A stretch of 64,000 nt of DNA, taken from positions 20,375 to 84,374 of the forward strand of contig QCUM01000004.1 in NCBI GenBank assembly GCA_003210735.1, in the 5' to 3' direction. Position numbers and translations under genes: made by a program. The first letter of the stretch is position 1. Every line of letters starts with the position of its first letter. This document shows positions 63,940 through 64,000 of the stretch, piece by piece. The notes beneath the pieces are model-generated. The model ran no database searches and had not been told where the DNA came from. It was given only the letters and a program-made list of their open reading frames with translations. Source of the stretch: Synechococcus sp. AG-679-D13 (GTDB lineage Bacteria; Cyanobacteriota; Cyanobacteriia; PCC-6307; Cyanobiaceae).

Positions 63940-64000
63940 ACGAGGACTACACCACCACTCATTACTTTATCTCGGTAGACGAACTTGAACGGCAAATTTC
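63940..64000 (-). promoter_or_regulatory. Upstream region of gyrA
   Basis: 61 bases at the window edge upstream of the gyrA ATG. It likely holds the gyrA leader and promoter, but I cannot mark -10/-35 elements with confidence. Confidence 0.2.

Noticed and set aside
63349..63978. 209-codon plus-strand frame opposite gyrA
   Set aside because: Shadow of gyrA; His/Arg/Gly-rich with no motif.

Overview
The window looks like a stretch of a marine picocyanobacterial chromosome, most probably marine Synechococcus. The evidence is gene content: prk, petH with a degenerate phycobilisome-linker-like N-terminus, the circadian kinase sasA with its KaiB-like domain, lycopene beta-cyclase beside gyrA, crtE, OpcA beside Zwf, and several small families I know mainly from cyanobacteria (DUF3104, DUF3288, DUF3303, DUF6737, DUF3685/Ycf55). 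Most of the window is GC-rich and densely coded on both strands, with many ATGA-type start/stop overlaps. It is interrupted by short AT-rich pockets at about 13.4-14.4, 32.0-33.1, 41.6-41.8 and 44.4-45.4 kb. I see no rRNA, CRISPR array, insertion sequence or phage module. One tRNA (Glu, TTC) is present.

Layout. 0-13.4 kb: a leftward housekeeping run (prk, leuB, lpxD, proB, a YqeG-type phosphatase, a DUF3727-like protein, ruvX, a CofE-like protein, a thioredoxin-fold thylakoid protein, a DUF3685 protein, a Fur-family regulator, hisA), then a CSP41-like epimerase facing pgsA. 13.4-20.5 kb: mostly small or secreted proteins (CBS protein, duplicated-domain exported protein, L,D-transpeptidase, DUF3104, DUF3288, a proline-rich membrane protein, PdeM). 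20.5-29.3 kb: a GluR0-type ligand-gated channel, a PPC-glutaredoxin fusion, a CrtISO-like oxidoreductase, a rhomboid, a cyclophilin joined to a cupredoxin-like tail, a peroxiredoxin-like protein and several tiny genes. 29.3-38.8 kb: pepN, exported proteins, sasA, tRNA-Glu, petH and zwf.

38.8-50.7 kb: opcA, cobB with a second, diverged copy of its 3' end just before acyP, a RecD-like helicase, an AT-rich P-loop protein, a PAP2-like protein, crtE, a 2OG-Fe(II) oxygenase, folD and a PgpH-like HD phosphohydrolase. 50.7-53.6 kb: a large G8-domain/RTX protein read in three different frames; removing one base at each of two sites restores one reading frame, and the first site is the exact centre of a near-perfect palindrome. 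53.7-64 kb: RluA, a secreted HExxH protein, a thiamine-binding protein, a sugar ABC permease, leuA, a GH57 glycosidase, crtL and gyrA.

Functionally the window mixes central carbon metabolism (prk; zwf with its activator opcA; petH), branched-chain amino acid synthesis (leuA, leuB), carotenoid synthesis (crtE, a CrtISO-like gene, crtL) and signalling (sasA, GluR0-like channel, PgpH-like phosphodiesterase). The most unusual items are the proteobacterial-type PRK without regulatory cysteines, the GluR0-like channel, the palindrome-centred frameshift in the G8/RTX gene, the duplicated cobB tail, and two domain fusions (PPC-glutaredoxin; cyclophilin-cupredoxin-like). All family assignments come from reading motifs by eye; no database search was run.
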